A stretch of DNA of 64,000 nt from Parasponia andersonii (taxonomy: Eukaryota > Streptophyta > Magnoliopsida > Rosales > Cannabaceae): contig JXTB01000394.1 in assembly GCA_002914805.1 (NCBI GenBank), positions 265,639 to 329,638 of the forward strand, read 5' to 3'. The notes beneath the pieces were generated by a model. That model worked only from the letters and a program-made list of their open reading frames with translations, was not told the DNA's origin and ran no database searches. The position numbers and the translations under genes were made by a program. Each line of letters begins with the position of its first letter. Positions within the stretch are counted from its first letter, which is position 1. This document shows, one piece after another, positions 1 through 12,393 of this stretch.

Positions 1-2085
1 CACATCTCTTGATTATTCATAAATTTATTGTTGATAAAACCTCCATCAACATATACATACGACATGAAGCTCTCTAACGACTTGTGTGAAAAGAAATGAC
101 ATGAAGTTCCAAATTGATACAGCTTATTGGTTAAATATGTTTTTTCAATTTTTATTTTTTCAGTGGATACTTTAGGACTTAAAAAACTATCTATATGAAA
201 AGAACATGTTGTTTTGCGTTGACGATGAATGGACATAATGTCGCTTGACCAACAAAATGGGGCAAAGCCGTGAGTCATTGAATAAAGAGACTCGTTAGCA
301 ACGAATTATACATCAATTTTATTTACTCTTCTTTAAGAAAACGGTACGTCGTTGCTTTGAAAAAGTCATGAAATTAAGGATGTATGATATGTCATTGATC
401 CATGACTTATGTGTCACTAAGAAACGGCACGTCGTATTTCTACATATTTTTTTTTCCCAGTAAATAATGATACGATAAAATAATAAACTATAAAATAAAA
501 ATAGACAAGTTTTTATTATTAAGAATGATCAAATTCATGATAATATTTTTGAGGAAATTTTATTTTATGTTGTAAAATTTCAAAAAAATAAAGCAAAAAA
601 AAAAAAAGAACAATCTCGAATGGTCACAACATTTTGTTCCGACTTAATTTAGAAGATATCACTTTTAAATTTATTTAGGAAAATACATATTTTTACCAAT
701 TGATGAGTAACTTGATGTAACCAATTAGGTTAGCTAGAGTACTTTCGAAAAATACCAAATTTGAAGAAAAAAAGTGGAATGTTTATAAAGTGGTATTTTT
801 CTCATTAAACTTAAAATGAGAATTTCTCTAAATGAATATAGATTTTTTCAAATTTTGGGAGAAATTTAAGCACTTCTAATTAACCATTCAATCACTACTA
901 TATTTTAAACAAAGTACAAAGAAAATAAATTTATTATCACATCATTAATATATCACTTCCATATTATAAAAAAAAATTAATTTGGGGCTTTACTAATATC
1001 ATATTATAGGGGTAAATATTTATTAAAAAAAATAATTTGGGGGCTTTACTAATATAAAATCATACTCTTCATATGATTAGTGGCATTTTATGTAATTATA
1101 GCAATAGTATTTTTGAATTATAAGGTGATATATGTGTAAATTTGCGTGGCATTTTTGTAATATTGGATGTGTACCAAAATTTGGCATATGTAAAAAAAAA
1201 GTGTAAAATTTGGCACATCATTGAAGTAAGGTTTTTTGAAGAACTACCAAAATTGGGCATCGGCATACCAAAATTTTAAAGGCATTGGCACACCTACATA
1301 ATTATTCACATTGTTTGCTAAGGGTCCTTTAGTTTGGCCTTATTATATTAAGAGATGGAGTATGTCACTCTAGTCTCACCAAGTATCCAATTAGTTAGGT
1401 GACTAACATATGCAATATCATGGAATAGATAATACAAGCACGCCACTCGCAAACACTAGGCAAAGTTAAGCTAGAGCAAACCTCTATGAAAAGTCCCTAA
1501 CCTTCTCCATGCTTAAACCTGTGACTTCTGCTTGGTCGTAGTCCCTGCAACTATTTGAGCTACCACACTCAGTGGTATATAATATTTTCAGCTGAAACAA
1601 TTAATTTTAACATTTGGATGATCAGGTTGAACTCATATTTACATAGCAACTAAATAATGTATGTTTTAAATGTTCTAATTTTCCATTTGAGTCTTGAAGT
1701 AGAATGTGGATGATTATATAGGTAATTTTGCTATTATGTTGAGTAAGGCGGAGGGAAATGGGGGCAAGTAGGGGTCGTAGCCCCCGCTTAACTTTTTTTT
1801 TTTTCTAAATTTTATATCTAAAATTTTTATAAATTTCTGATTGCCCTCGCTAAACTTTTTTTTCTTTCAATAATAGCCTCTATACAAAATATGAATTAAC
1901 ATATTAAATGGAATATTTATCATTTTATTTTAGTGCTAAAGGTGTTATTCATATTTTTCAATAACTAATGAGTGAGTAATATTTGAATGTTATCTATAAT
2001 TCTAATCTGGGCATTATTGTGGAAAAATTTATGTTTTAATATATTCATCGTCTTCTTAATATCTTATAAAATCTCATTATTGTGT
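1..2085. other. AT-rich intergenic spacer
   Basis: I see no convincing gene here. The stretch is AT-rich with many short homopolymer runs. A phrase reading roughly TTTGGGGCTTTACTAATAT occurs twice, near 980 and 1040, and a phrase around CCAAAATTTGG recurs near 1175-1280, so parts are probably old degraded repeats. Around 1750-1880 two blocks with 'GCCC(C/T)CGCT(T/A)AACTTTTTTTT' recur, a pattern typical of short dispersed plant repeats. Confidence 0.6.
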
Positions 2086-3620
2086 CATAGGTCAAAATAA
2101 TTTTGACGTATGGTCAAGATTAACTTGACCTTAAGTCAACATCCTTTTGACCTGTGGCCAGTATTATATTAGTCTTGAAGTCAAAAATATATTGACCAAT
2201 AGATAAGTCAATACTAAGGTCATTATGATACTGACCTTAGGGGTCAATTTAGTCTTGACCTGTGTTCAAAATATTTTGACTAATATTTCATCATTATCAT
2301 ATAATTATAATCCTGACTGATTAATTTTTTTAATTTACTTATTTTACAAGAATGACAAGCACTATTGTATTTGTGAAATATAATGGTCGTTGGGACGAAA
2401 ATAATATTTACACCAATTGTAAAAGCATAGACGTTTTGGTTCCGACTAGCTCATCATATGTCTGAAGTCATTTCTCCTTCATTTTAAGTATATAAACTTA
2501 TATATCGTGGAAGACATTATTTTGTCTTCGGATAGAGTTTTTGCATTATTTTCTGGACATGGGGTCAAGTTTTTTTTTGACTTTGATTCAAAAAGTTCTT
2601 GGCTTAGGATCAATAAACTCTTACTTAGGATTTGAAGAAGAATACATGAGGAATTATAGAGATTTTCTTTTATTCTTCATTAGGTCAAAAACTTACTGAC
2701 CCCTAGGCTAAATTTTACTTGACCTTGGGTCAAGTTTTACATGATTTGGACTGAAGTGGTATTTGGCACCTTGAGCAATGGTAAAGTTATTTTTGTCCGG
2801 AAGTCAAGTTGTTTTTGACTTGGGGTCAAGATAGCTCTGATTGTGAGGCAAGTTGTTATTGACCTGAAGCAATAAATAAGATTTTTATCAAATGAACTGA
2901 ATTTCATTGAAACATCTGAATAAATAAGTTTTGGCAAAATAGTAGTTATACAAATACAAATAAACATAAGTAAAAACTACATATTATTCAACAACCATAG
3001 AAACCACAAGTAATAATAATAATAATTATTATTTGAATCATAACCAAAATAAAACATTATTTTTGCTTTCCTGAATTGGCTCATTCTTTTATGTTAATTT
3101 CAGGATAGTCCTCATATTTCTACAATCCATGATAATACAACTCGTACGTAAGCTTATGATAGAAGTATTCTATCCTCTGGGCATTAACATTGGTATCTAA
3201 CTCGTCGGACACTAGGAACTCAACATACTTGATGACAAATAGACCACAGTTCCTGCTGAAAAATAACAAAATATTAAGTTAAATAAAGCAATACTATCAA
3301 GTGAGAGTCAAGTGTTATTTGACCCTAGGTCAAGTTCTCCTTGACCCCAGATTAAGTAAACTTTGACCTAAGTCAAGAATTTCTTGACTCCATGTCAAGG
3401 ACCACTTAACCCTAAATTTTAAAAAATTCAATTTAACACAATCATTTACTGACCTATTACTCTGAGGTCAAGATAGTCTTAACTTGCAATGGATATAGTC
3501 TTGACTGCATTTTAATACGAGGTCATAATTTTCTTGACCTTATAAAGTCAAGAAAATCTTGTCTTTGGTCAAGAGTTTCTTAATCCAGGTCAAGTGCAAC
3601 TTGACCTGGGTCAATATATT
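2086..3620. repeat. Field of alternating GGTCAA / TTGACC motifs
   Basis: Roughly 35 copies of GTCAA or its complement TTGAC lie in three clusters at about 2090-2300, 2570-2860 and 3300-3620. They often alternate in orientation at 10-25 bp spacing (GGTCAAG, then a short AT-rich spacer, then CTTGACC), forming many small imperfect palindromes. The spacers are diverged, so this is a decayed low-complexity array rather than a clean satellite. TTGAC is also the core of the W-box bound by WRKY factors, but nothing shows that the array regulates a gene. Short open frames here are not coding. Confidence 0.7.
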
Positions 3621-3826
3621 ATTGATTTCATATTTAAGAACACAAAAATAGAATAGAACCTTTGTAAAATGATGAACACAAAATTTACTAAAACAATAAA
3701 CATAAAATCAGCCAACAAACCACACAAATAAACCACAACCGAAAAAATACATACAAATAATAATAAAAAAAAGGCCTTCAACCAAGAAACAATGAAAACG
3801 TGTTGAGAAATTCAATACTAAAATTC

Positions 3827-3940
3827 ATACCTTTCTCGGCCTTTTGGTTGAGATCAAGTGTAGTATTCGTTCTTATCAATTTAATATCTGATACGTGAGC
3901 CAATGGTTCACATGATATTAAATTAATTTTTTAAAGGAAG
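3827..3940 (+). pseudogene. U2 snRNA 5' portion (truncated retrocopy)
   Basis: The segment starts with ATACCTTTCTCGGCCTTTTG, the conserved 5' end of plant U2 snRNA. The U2 order follows: AGATCAAGTGTAGTAT, the stem IIa/IIb region with TTTAATATCTGATACGTG, and the Sm-site region GATATTAAATTAATTTTTT. Similarity stops just after the Sm site at about 3940, so the 3' stem-loops III and IV are missing. There are several substitutions, for example GGTTGAGA where U2 has GGCTAAGA, and TATTCG for TATCTG in the branch-point recognition region. I see no plant snRNA upstream sequence element or well-placed TATA before it. It is most likely a copy joined to the following LINE by template switching during reverse transcription. 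Confidence 0.85.
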
Positions 3941-4004
3941 TTCTTCTCCTTTAACATTTGGATGAAAAAGAGGTTTTCGGGGGTGACACATAAGGAGGGT
4001 TTCT

Positions 4005-4130
4005 GCTATAGTGCTCTGCTAGAGTTTATGCTACAGTACTGAATAGTAATCTGCTAGGGTTTTGCTACAGTTCCTACTCGCTATAGTGATCTGCTAGTGT
4101 CATTTGTTTTGCTACAGTGCCGATTGTCGT
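4005..4130 (+). repeat. Short repeats in the LINE leader
   Basis: The leader just before ORF1 is built from several variants of CTGCTAG(A)GTTT and GCTACAGT, about five copies in about 120 bp. LINE 5' UTRs often carry internal repeats and promoter elements. Whether these had that role cannot be told from the sequence. Confidence 0.55.
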
Positions 4131-5544
4131 GGTCACCATGGGTGATGAGATCTTGGGTCACAAAGAGCTTTTTTTATTCCACAATAAGGACATTATGGCT
4201 GATTCTTCTTTGGCTCCCCATGCAAAATCCTTTACTGATGTGGTTCTCAACAAGAAAACAATGGTTATGCCCTTCCCTTCCACATCTTCTATTCCTCAAC
4301 AAAAATGTGCTTACATTTTAGTCAAGGTTAATCCTACTGCAGTGGAAGAACGATTGAATCTTTGTAAGTTTTCTCTTATTGGACGTGTCATTTTATCTAA
4401 AGGTGATAAACCTTGGTCTTTGCTTGATTTGAAGGCAAGACTAGATTCAGTTTGGAAAATTTCATCTTGGCACCTTATTTCTTTGAGCAAGGGGTACTTT
4501 CTAATGTTGCTTACTTCAGAGGAAGATAAGGCTCGTGTTTGGAGTATGAGTTCTTTGAATATTAAGCCAGGTATCTTAAGACTTCAGCCATGGGTTCCTG
4601 GTTTCGTACCTAGTGAGTAAAAGACTACAAATGTTCAAGTATGGGTCCATTTTTATGAATTACGATGGGAATTTTGGCATCCACAAATCCTTTCTGATTT
4701 GACTAAGGCTATGGAGGTTCCTTTGAAGATTGACCAGTCTACTCTTAATGGGGATTTTGGTCATTTTGCTCGAGTTTTGATAGATATTGACCTCAAGAAT
4801 CCTTTGCTTGACTCAATTTAAGTTGAGAGCAGAGATGAATATCGTTTTGTTTATCTCTCTTATGAGAGACTTCCCAATTTTTGTTATACTTGTTCCTCTA
4901 TTGGCCATATTCCTTCTAATTGTTATCATAATAAATCAAAAGACGACAAGGAAAAGTTCACTGAGAAGAGAAAGGGATTAGCCCCGAAGCAACAAGTCTA
5001 TGTTGCAAAGCCTATTACCAATCATGTAGTTTCCAAAGATGTTCAAAAATCTCCGAATGTGCCATTAAAGAAAATTTTCACTTCTCTTGCATCGGATTTG
5101 GACAAGGATAATATTTTTGTGCATTTTGGAAATATGGAAGATGAAGTTGAAATAGTTGACAGCCTAGAAAAGAATAAAGCTCATTATGATAAGAATGATG
5201 AGTTGGCAGCCATTGATGAAAACATAAATACTAAAGAGGATGCAGCCTTAAATCATGATTCGAAGAACATTTCGAATATGGATAAAGTAGTTAACACTGA
5301 GGGTCATGAAGAGCATATTGAGGCTCCTACTGCCGAGGTAGGTGTTTCTAATCCGAAGGGTTCCTTTTCTTTTGCGAAATCAAAGAGTGACCACAGTTTG
5401 GATACTAGTGATCTCTCTCCAACCAAGGTCTTCACATTAAAAGATGATGGTTGGCAAGAAGTGCAGTTTAAGAAAAAGAAGAAAGCTTCTCAAGCTCAAT
5501 ACTTTAAGCCTGTCACGAGGGCTTCGAAAACCACTTCTCAATGA
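4117..5544 (+). pseudogene. LINE ORF1 (DUF4283/zinc-knuckle nucleic acid binding protein), two in-frame stops
   Basis: One reading frame runs from ATG 4117 to TGA 5542-5544 (about 475 codons), interrupted by TAA at 4618-4620 and TAA at 4819-4821. The N-terminal part resembles the DUF4283 domain of plant LINE ORF1 proteins, with segments such as LCKFSLIGRVI and WHLISLSKGYF. A CCHC zinc knuckle, CYTCSSIGHIPSNC (C-x2-C-x4-H-x4-C), lies at about 4880-4925. The C-terminal third is acidic and lysine-rich. ORF1 proteins coat LINE RNA in the retrotransposition particle. The frame is otherwise open, so the two stops are late lesions. Confidence 0.85.
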
Positions 5545-8500
5545 AGGTCTTTTATTGGAATTGTCGGGGTATCTCTAATATTGATACCCAAAGATCTCTT
5601 AGAGATTTGTGTATTCGTGACAGACATGATATTCTTTGCTTAGCGGAGCCAATGTATATGTTTGGCTCTATTCCTTTCCACTTTAGGAGTTCTCTTGGTT
5701 TTCATTTAGTGGCTGAAAATAATAAAGCACTTCCTTCTGTTTGGGTATTTGGCACTTTGGCAGTCTCTAATTTTCAGGTTATTGCTTCTCATTCCCAACA
5801 CGTTACTTTATCTTTCATATTCAATAGTGTCTTGTTTTTTACTAGTTTTGTCTACGCTAGTTGTGATTATATTGTTCGTCGTGACTTATGGGACTCCTTA
5901 TCTTCCTTGTATGTGACTGGTCCTTGGTTGGTTTTGGGCGATTTTAATTCCGTTATTGGTGCTCATGAGACAACAAGTATCATTAAATGAAGATCTTATG
6001 AAGACTTCAGAGCTGGTATGACCCTTTGCATTATGATTGACCTTGACTCCCAAGGTCTTTTTTTTACATGGCGTAGTTCCCGGGAGGGATGGTTGGTGAT
6101 GTCTCATCTTGATAGAGCTTTTTGTAATGAAGAGTTCTTACAGCAGTGGAATCAGGTTTTCAGTATTTATTTGCCTCTTTTACACTCGGACCACCATCCT
6201 TTATTGTTATCTTCCAAGAAAGATGTTGTTACTAACCCTAGACCTTTTTATTGCCAAGGAATGTGGCTTTCTCATCCCACATTTAAGGATTTTGTTAGTA
6301 AGGTTTGGTCTTGTTCTTACTTTGGTTCTCTGATATCTATTTTGGTTAATAAACTTAAGGATTTGAAGCTTGAATTGAAATTATGGAATTGGGAAATTTT
6401 CGGTGATCTCAAGCTCAATATTTCTAAAGCCACAGAGAATGTTTTATCCATTTAGGAGTGAATAGCTAATGAGGGACTTTTTGACTATTTTCTTTTCCAA
6501 GAAAATGAAGCACTTTATACCTTAGACAATTATTTATCTCAGAAAGAAACTTATCTTCGAGAACAGAGTACGATCAAATGGCCAAAAGAAGGGGACAAAA
6601 TTCTACTTTTTTTTTTTCATAATATGGTGAAACGTTGTCGAGCAAAAAGGGTTTTGAGTCATATGAAGATTGATGAGGATATTGTGGAAGACATTACATT
6701 AATTTCTTCTCATATTCAGTCTTTCTATAAAGATTTGTTCATTGAGTCTCAAGTTAGTGTTATTGATTATTCCGGTGTTCAGGAGATTATTTCGAATTTG
6801 GTCTCTTCTTCAGATAATTTGGAGCTTTGTCAAATTCCTAATGAAGAAGAAATTCGGTTGACGGCATTTGATATGGATGCTTCGAGTGCCCCAAGCCCTG
6901 ATGGCTTTTTAGGCAAGTTCTTTCGCCACTATTGGGATATTGTTGGTCAAGATATGGTTTATGCGGTCTAGTAATTCTTCCACTCTGGTAGTTTAACACC
7001 TGGTCTTAATTCTAATTTTCTTGTGTTAATTCCAAAAGTGGATCATGCTCTTACTATTAATCAATATCGGCCTATTGTTTTGGGGAATTTCCTTTACAAA
7101 CTGATTACTAAAATCATCACTGATCGTTTGGGTCACATCTGTTCATGGATTATTTCTCCTAATCAATTCGGTTTTGTGCCTGGAAGAAGTATTAGAGACT
7201 GTATTGCTGGCGCTTCGGAATGTTATAATTGTTTGGATAAAAAAAGTTTTGGGAGAAATTTTGCTATGAAGTTGGACATTAGAAAGGCTTTTGACACTTT
7301 ACGATAGGACTTTATTAAAGCCGTTCTTTCATCTTTTGGGTTCGATAACAATTTTGTTAATTAGGTGGAAAATATATTTCACTCTGCTCGTCTTTTTATT
7401 CTGATTAGTGGTTCTCCCCATGGCTATTTTTCATGTTCAAGAGGAGTCAGAGAGGGTGACCCTCTCTCTCCTCTTTTATTTGTTCTTGTTGAAGATTACC
7501 TCAGTCATTATTTCAACATTTTGATTCGTCAGGACGATCTTGTTCCAATGACTTCTACTAGAAAGGAGAAGGCTCCGTAATTATGGGTCATTTATCTTAT
7601 TCTTTTTAAGTCTATTAATGGCCGGTTACTCTTTTAAAAGAGTTGATTTCTTTAATTAGAAATTTTTTGTGGTCTAGATCATCTAAAGTGGCTAAGCCGA
7701 TTATTGTCTCTTAGAAGATGTACTGTAAATCTAAAGAGGACAGTGGTCTTGGCCTTCGAGATCCTAGAATTCTCAACGTGGTATTGTTAAAGAAGCTTTC
7801 TTGGAGCTTATTGACTGATGATTCTTTCGTTTTTAGATTCTTGAGAGGGAGATTTTTCTCTAATGGTTTTACTCAACGTTGATTTTGGAAGTCTTCTATT
7901 CGATGTAATTTGAGATCTCATATCCAGTCTCTTATCGATAAGTCGATTTGGGCGCTTGGTAGAAACTATAAGGTACACTTCTGGAGTGATAATTGGCTTG
8001 GTTCTCCTTTAACTGGGATGATAGATTGCAATGATACGTTGGAACCAGGCATTGATACTTCCATTGGTGAACTTATTTCGGATTATGAATGGTCTCTACC
8101 TGCTTCCTTTACTTCCAATTTTTCGATGATTACTGAAGAGATCCAGAAGATAGTTATCTGTGATTCTCTAAATACACTTATTTGGCGACATTCTGCTTCT
8201 GATAATGTTACTTGTGCAGATGCTTACAATTCTTTGGTTGGTCCTTTTGTAAAGAAAAGATGGGATAATAAGTTTTGGACTAGCTATATTCCTCCATCAC
8301 ATTCTATGGTTTTTTGGAGATCTCTTCGAGATAAACTTCCAACGGAATGTAATCTCATACGGAGAGGCTTTATCATGACTTCATGTTGTCATTTTTGCTT
8401 TAGAAATAAGGAAACTGCTGATCACCTTTTCATCTTATGTGACTTTGCCTGTAGTCTTTGGGGAGCTATCTCTTCGACTTTTAGGCGGCATATTCGATTG

Positions 8501-9309
8501 AATGACTCTATAATTGATCTTTGGCTTGATGCCTTTAAGGCTAATTTTAGTAGCCAAGTTTCTCTACTTTGGAGATCAGCTATTATGACTGCTGTTTGGG
8601 TTATTTGGACTTCACATAACAAGTTATTGTTTGACAATAAGCTCACTTCTATCTATATGGCCATCACTCTGGTATGGAGTGTAGCTGGTGAATCTAATAA
8701 TGTTGGATCAAGTACTATGACAAATTCTTTAGAGGAGTTAGGAATTCTGAAATGTCTTAACATCAGCTAAAACTATCAAAAGCTCCAAAAATAGTTGAAG
8801 TATTATGGCGAGTCCCACCGGTAGGATGGTTAAAGGTTAATTCAGATGGTGTTGCTTATGGTTGTCCTGGGTTAGCAAGTTGTGGTGGTATTTTTAGGAC
8901 GTCCAGGGGTTTCTATAAAAGGGGTTTTTCCATTTCTATTGGTAAGGCCTATGCTTTTGAAGCGGAATTAACTACTGTGATTCGTACAATTTTCTATGCA
9001 TGGGACTTAGGGTGGAAAAACTTATAGCTGGAACGTTATTCAGCTTATTTGGTTTTGATTCTGAAGTCTCGTTCTTTGTCTATTCATTGGCATTGGAGAC
9101 CATCGTGGATGCATTGTCTTGAGTTGATTTCAAAGATGCATTTTCATATTTCCCACATTTTTCACGAAAGGAGTGTTGTTGCTGATATTTTGGCTTCTAG
9201 AGCGACAAGTATTCAAGCTCTGACTTGGTGGCATACTAATTTCCCCCCATTTATCCATGACGCAATTAAGAAAGATTATTCAGGACTTTGTGGTTTTCGC
9301 TTTTCTTAG
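5541..9309 (+). pseudogene. LINE ORF2 polyprotein (endonuclease, RT, RNase H), multiply broken
   Basis: ORF2 begins at ATG 5541, overlapping the ORF1 stop (ATGA). Domains in order: an AP-type endonuclease with WNCRG at its start, LAEP, GDFNS at about 5937-5950, and the LHSDHHPLLL motif at about 6180; a reverse transcriptase with PDGFLGKFF, LIPKV, QYRPI, GFVPGRS, KLDIRKAFD and [10 protein letters not shown]; the FWSDNWLG region at about 7980; a zinc-binding motif around CCHFCFRN with HLFILCDFA; and an RNase H-like tail with WLKVNSDGVA and a final block near 9049-9309. Frameshifts or stops occur near 5988, 6453, 6969, 7305, 7578 and 8768. The catalytic (F/Y)ADD block expected between GDPLSP and the thumb is absent, implying an internal deletion near 7580-7620. 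Confidence 0.88.
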
Positions 9310-10015
9310 TTGCACATTTATAATACAATGTGCTTTTTTTTTCCTTTTTGTGGTTTTTCTCATTGGGTTTTACGCAAAAAGGTTTTTAATGAGGCATTGT
9401 TGGGAGGTTAAAATAATAGTTTTATTTCGGCATAATTATTTGGCTCCACCTAGGGCTGTTCATTTCTGTTTTCAGCTGTTATTATTTTCCATTTTGGAGA
9501 TTGTATTTTTCAAATATTTTGTATGTTTTTCATTTTTAGTTTTTTTTTTATTTAATAAATTTTTGGAGGGTTTCTTAGTTTCTTTCGTATGAACTTCAGT
9601 TATTTCCTAAAAAAAAAAAAAAGAAGACCAAAATACATTCATTATCACTTATATCTCATGCATACCTCAATAATCCTCAAAACCTAAAGCCCAACCCTAA
9701 CCAAATAATCCCCACATTGACCATAGAAAATAAAAATAATAAAAAAATTAGGAAAAAATAGAAATCAATCTTAACTAAACAAACCATAGCCTCACAAGAG
9801 TCAAAACAAAAAAAGGTTTCAAAAATTGTAGCTTTCTGTACTCAAGATCACCATGCAAAAAGAAACCTTTTTTTTGGATCCTCGATAAAAATAAAACAAT
9901 GCAAAGAAACAAAATCATGGCTTTCGACCATACTCAAAGTCACCATGCCCCAAAAAAAAAAAACATTTTTCAAAAAAATTGTAAAGTAGCATTTTCTTAA
10001 ATAATCGCGGCTTTC

Positions 10016-10194
10016 ATAATGTCATTGCCCTTACTCTTTGAATGAGGGGTTTCTTCAATCAGATTCTTTGGCGAACCCATCATAAACTTGGATTTTGATG
10101 ACAACTATGACTTCGAAGGAGATGAATTCATAGGTTGCTTCGAAGTTCTTGTTCTCATCCTACTGCGACTTCTTAACGAAAGAGTTTTCGCCAT
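10016..10194 (-). pseudogene. Basic N-terminal protein fragment, possibly of a retroelement
   Basis: On the minus strand an ATG at 10194 opens a frame starting MAKTLSLRSRSRMRTRTS. It continues past one TAG and reads a further 30 or so codons to about 10016. The very basic Ser/Arg start resembles the beginning of some retroelement gag-like proteins, but no diagnostic domain remains. The rest of 9623-10440 holds no other gene that I can support. Confidence 0.25.
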
Positions 10195-10471
10195 TTTAAC
10201 TCAAATACTAGAAATATAGATGTTTCTAGGGTGCTTGATATATCTAGAATCTGATTTATAATATTTTGAAAGAGATTTGAGGGAGTTACAGCTGGATTTC
10301 TCGTGGATGGTTGGGAATTTTGGGTAGATTTTTGAGAGTTCTCTTCTTTCTTCTCTCTCCTCTTTGCTTTTTGATTTTCAAATGGGGTTTAAGTGTGAGG
10401 TAGGATAAAAGATGTGGCGTATAGGTTTGAGAGAAATAAAGGATATTTAAGGAATTTTACTTTCTGTAGAA

Positions 10472-10710
10472 CCCAATTTTTAGTCCTAAAAAATTTATTC
10501 TAGGAAGTGGTCCTAAAAAAGACTAAATAGATTATAATAGTCCTACCCATGTCCTTTTCTCTAAATGGGTCACCAATTCTAGGAAAGTTTCCCAACTTTT
10601 AGTCCTAAAATAGTTATTCTAAGAACTGGTCCTAAAAAAGACTAAATGAATTATAATAGTCCTGCTTATGTCCTTTTCTCTAAATGGGTCACCAGATTCT
10701 AGGAAAGTTT
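10472..10710. repeat. Tandem duplication, two units of about 119 bp
   Basis: Unit 1 (10472-10590) and unit 2 (10591-10710) are alike over their whole length, sharing TTTTAGTCCTAAAA, GACTAAAT(A/G)(G/A)ATTATAAT and TCTCTAAATGGGTCACCA. There are a handful of substitutions and a one-base indel. It is a local duplication in non-coding DNA. Confidence 0.85.
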
Positions 10711-11014
10711 TTTGTTTCCCTGATATAGAGGTGCTTCCTACCAAGCCCTCCTTTAAGAGCCTAAATAAGATACCAAACATTAAAAGGACGTACTTATTAA
10801 AAAACCAGCTGACTTACTATATGCATTAAAACGTATATGCATGCTACAACTAGCAATTTTATGCTAGGACAGACTTCTTGTGGCGTATTTGGTAGGTATG
10901 CACTTAGTTAATTGAGCATTAATCAAAGACTTTGCTTATTACCAATTAGTGGAGAAGAATTGCTAACTTGATAAGCAACATAACACTTGAAATGAGATTT
11001 TAAATTTTTTGGCC

Positions 11015-11479
11015 ATGTTTGGTGCGTCGTATTGTATTGTATTATTATATTATAATATTATGTTTGGTTTTATATTTATATTAAGATGTTGTATTAAAAT
11101 TTAATTTTGAAAACTACCATTTTAAAAATTTATTTGAAAAAAATACCAATTTAAAAAATATTTAGAGAAATACCACTTGAAAATTACCACTTTTTAAAAA
11201 TTTATTTATGAAAAAACTACTTTTTAGATATAAATTTAGAAAATACCATTTTTAAAAATTTATTTAGAAAAATACCATTTTTTGAAAGAGATAAAGTCAT
11301 GTGAGAGAGAAATTAAGAAAACGATGAGGAGATTGAGTATTGTGCAAGACTACGTTAAAATTAAAATTATCTAATACAATGTAATAAAAAAATTTATTTT
11401 GTATTAGATAATAATTTTCGTGTTATATTAAATTTTAATGTCATATTAAATCATACAACACAAAAATACTACCAAACAT
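11015..11479. mobile_element. MITE-like element with imperfect terminal inverted repeats
   Basis: The left end reads ATGTTTGGTGCGTCGTATTG. The right end, read in reverse, starts ATGTTTGGTAGTATTTTTGTG, so the ends form an imperfect inverted repeat around a very AT-rich core. The core contains four or five decayed repeats of AAATACCA(T)TTTTAAAAATTTATTTA. The size (about 465 bp), AT-richness and lack of coding capacity fit a MITE. The target-site duplication is not clear. Confidence 0.4.
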
Positions 11480-11814
11480 ATTATTATATTTAATTAATAT
11501 AATACAAAGCTTTTATAGAGCGTAGCAAAGATCTTAATTGTTAACAATATATTGTTATTTCACTCCCAACTTGGATGAATAGAAACGAATATATATATAT
11601 ATATGCATGACGAATTATAATTTATTAGCATGTATAAATGATTAAATATACCCAATGTAACATTCTTTTTGCTCTAATTAACTTCTATTTATTTATCACA
11701 GATTTCATTCATTCATTTATGTTGGCCTTTTCTTTTGCCACGACACCATAACACTAATAACGGTTATTAAAGCTAGTGTTGGCTTCTTTTTCGTTTTCAT
11801 TTTAATATGTTGAA

Positions 11815-11880
11815 CAATTTTGCTTTTGTTTCCATGACGTAGGCCATAACGGGATAATTTTGCTTTTGTTTCCATGACGT
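11815..11880. repeat. Short direct repeat, about 26 bp twice
   Basis: AATTTTGCTTTTGTTTCCAT plus GACGT occurs at 11815-11840 and again at 11855-11880 with 40-bp spacing. No function is evident. Confidence 0.8.
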
Positions 11881-12390
11881 TTTGGTCCACTAATGGACAA
11901 GTTTGGAGTATATTACTTTTCTCCCAAAGGATTGGGATCTTCAATCTTCATCTTGGTGGAGTTTGACTTTGTAGTTTCATTAATTTACCATTCTAATCAC
12001 GTTTTTATCTCCAATTTAAATTAGAGCATTCTAGGCTATAGCTTTTTCTTTAATTGGATAAGTGGCTTTCTTCTTACTGGATATTATGTTTATTATTTCC
12101 AACGTCTCTCACCCTACAATACAGCTACAAAGGCCTCAAGTGTATTTAATTGTCAACTCTACTTAATTTCTGATCCTTTATTAAAAGGTTTCTAAAGTTG
12201 GTAGCAAGATATGTTAATTAATTAACTGTTAAGTACTTCTGTTTTTCTGTACTACTGATGAAATAACCAACACTTTATATTTTAAAAAGAAAATTTGTTA
12301 ATGAAATATAATTATACTAAATCAAACAATCATATCAATTTTTAATTTCCACTCATAATGATTATGACATATCATATCAGATTAATTAAC

Positions 12391-12393
<3 letters not shown>

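Larger units (their letters stand above)
3827..9622 (+). mobile_element. L1-type LINE with U2-derived head, degenerate
   Basis: The order is U2 head, about 175 bp of leader, ORF1, ORF2 (endonuclease, reverse transcriptase, zinc-binding region, RNase H), a 300-bp 3' UTR and a poly(A) tail at about 9609-9622. This is the full plan of a plant L1-clade LINE. Both ORFs carry stops and frameshifts, so the copy cannot act on its own. A possible imperfect target-site duplication is ACTAAAATTCAT just before the U2 start and ACCAAAATACATTCAT after the poly(A) tail. If correct, U2 and LINE entered together in one insertion. The 3' UTR (9310-9608) is T-rich and has no other feature. Confidence 0.9.

Noticed and set aside
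3827..3940. A functional U2 snRNA gene
   Set aside because: The 3' half of U2 is missing, the branch-point recognition region carries substitutions, and no plant snRNA upstream element is seen.
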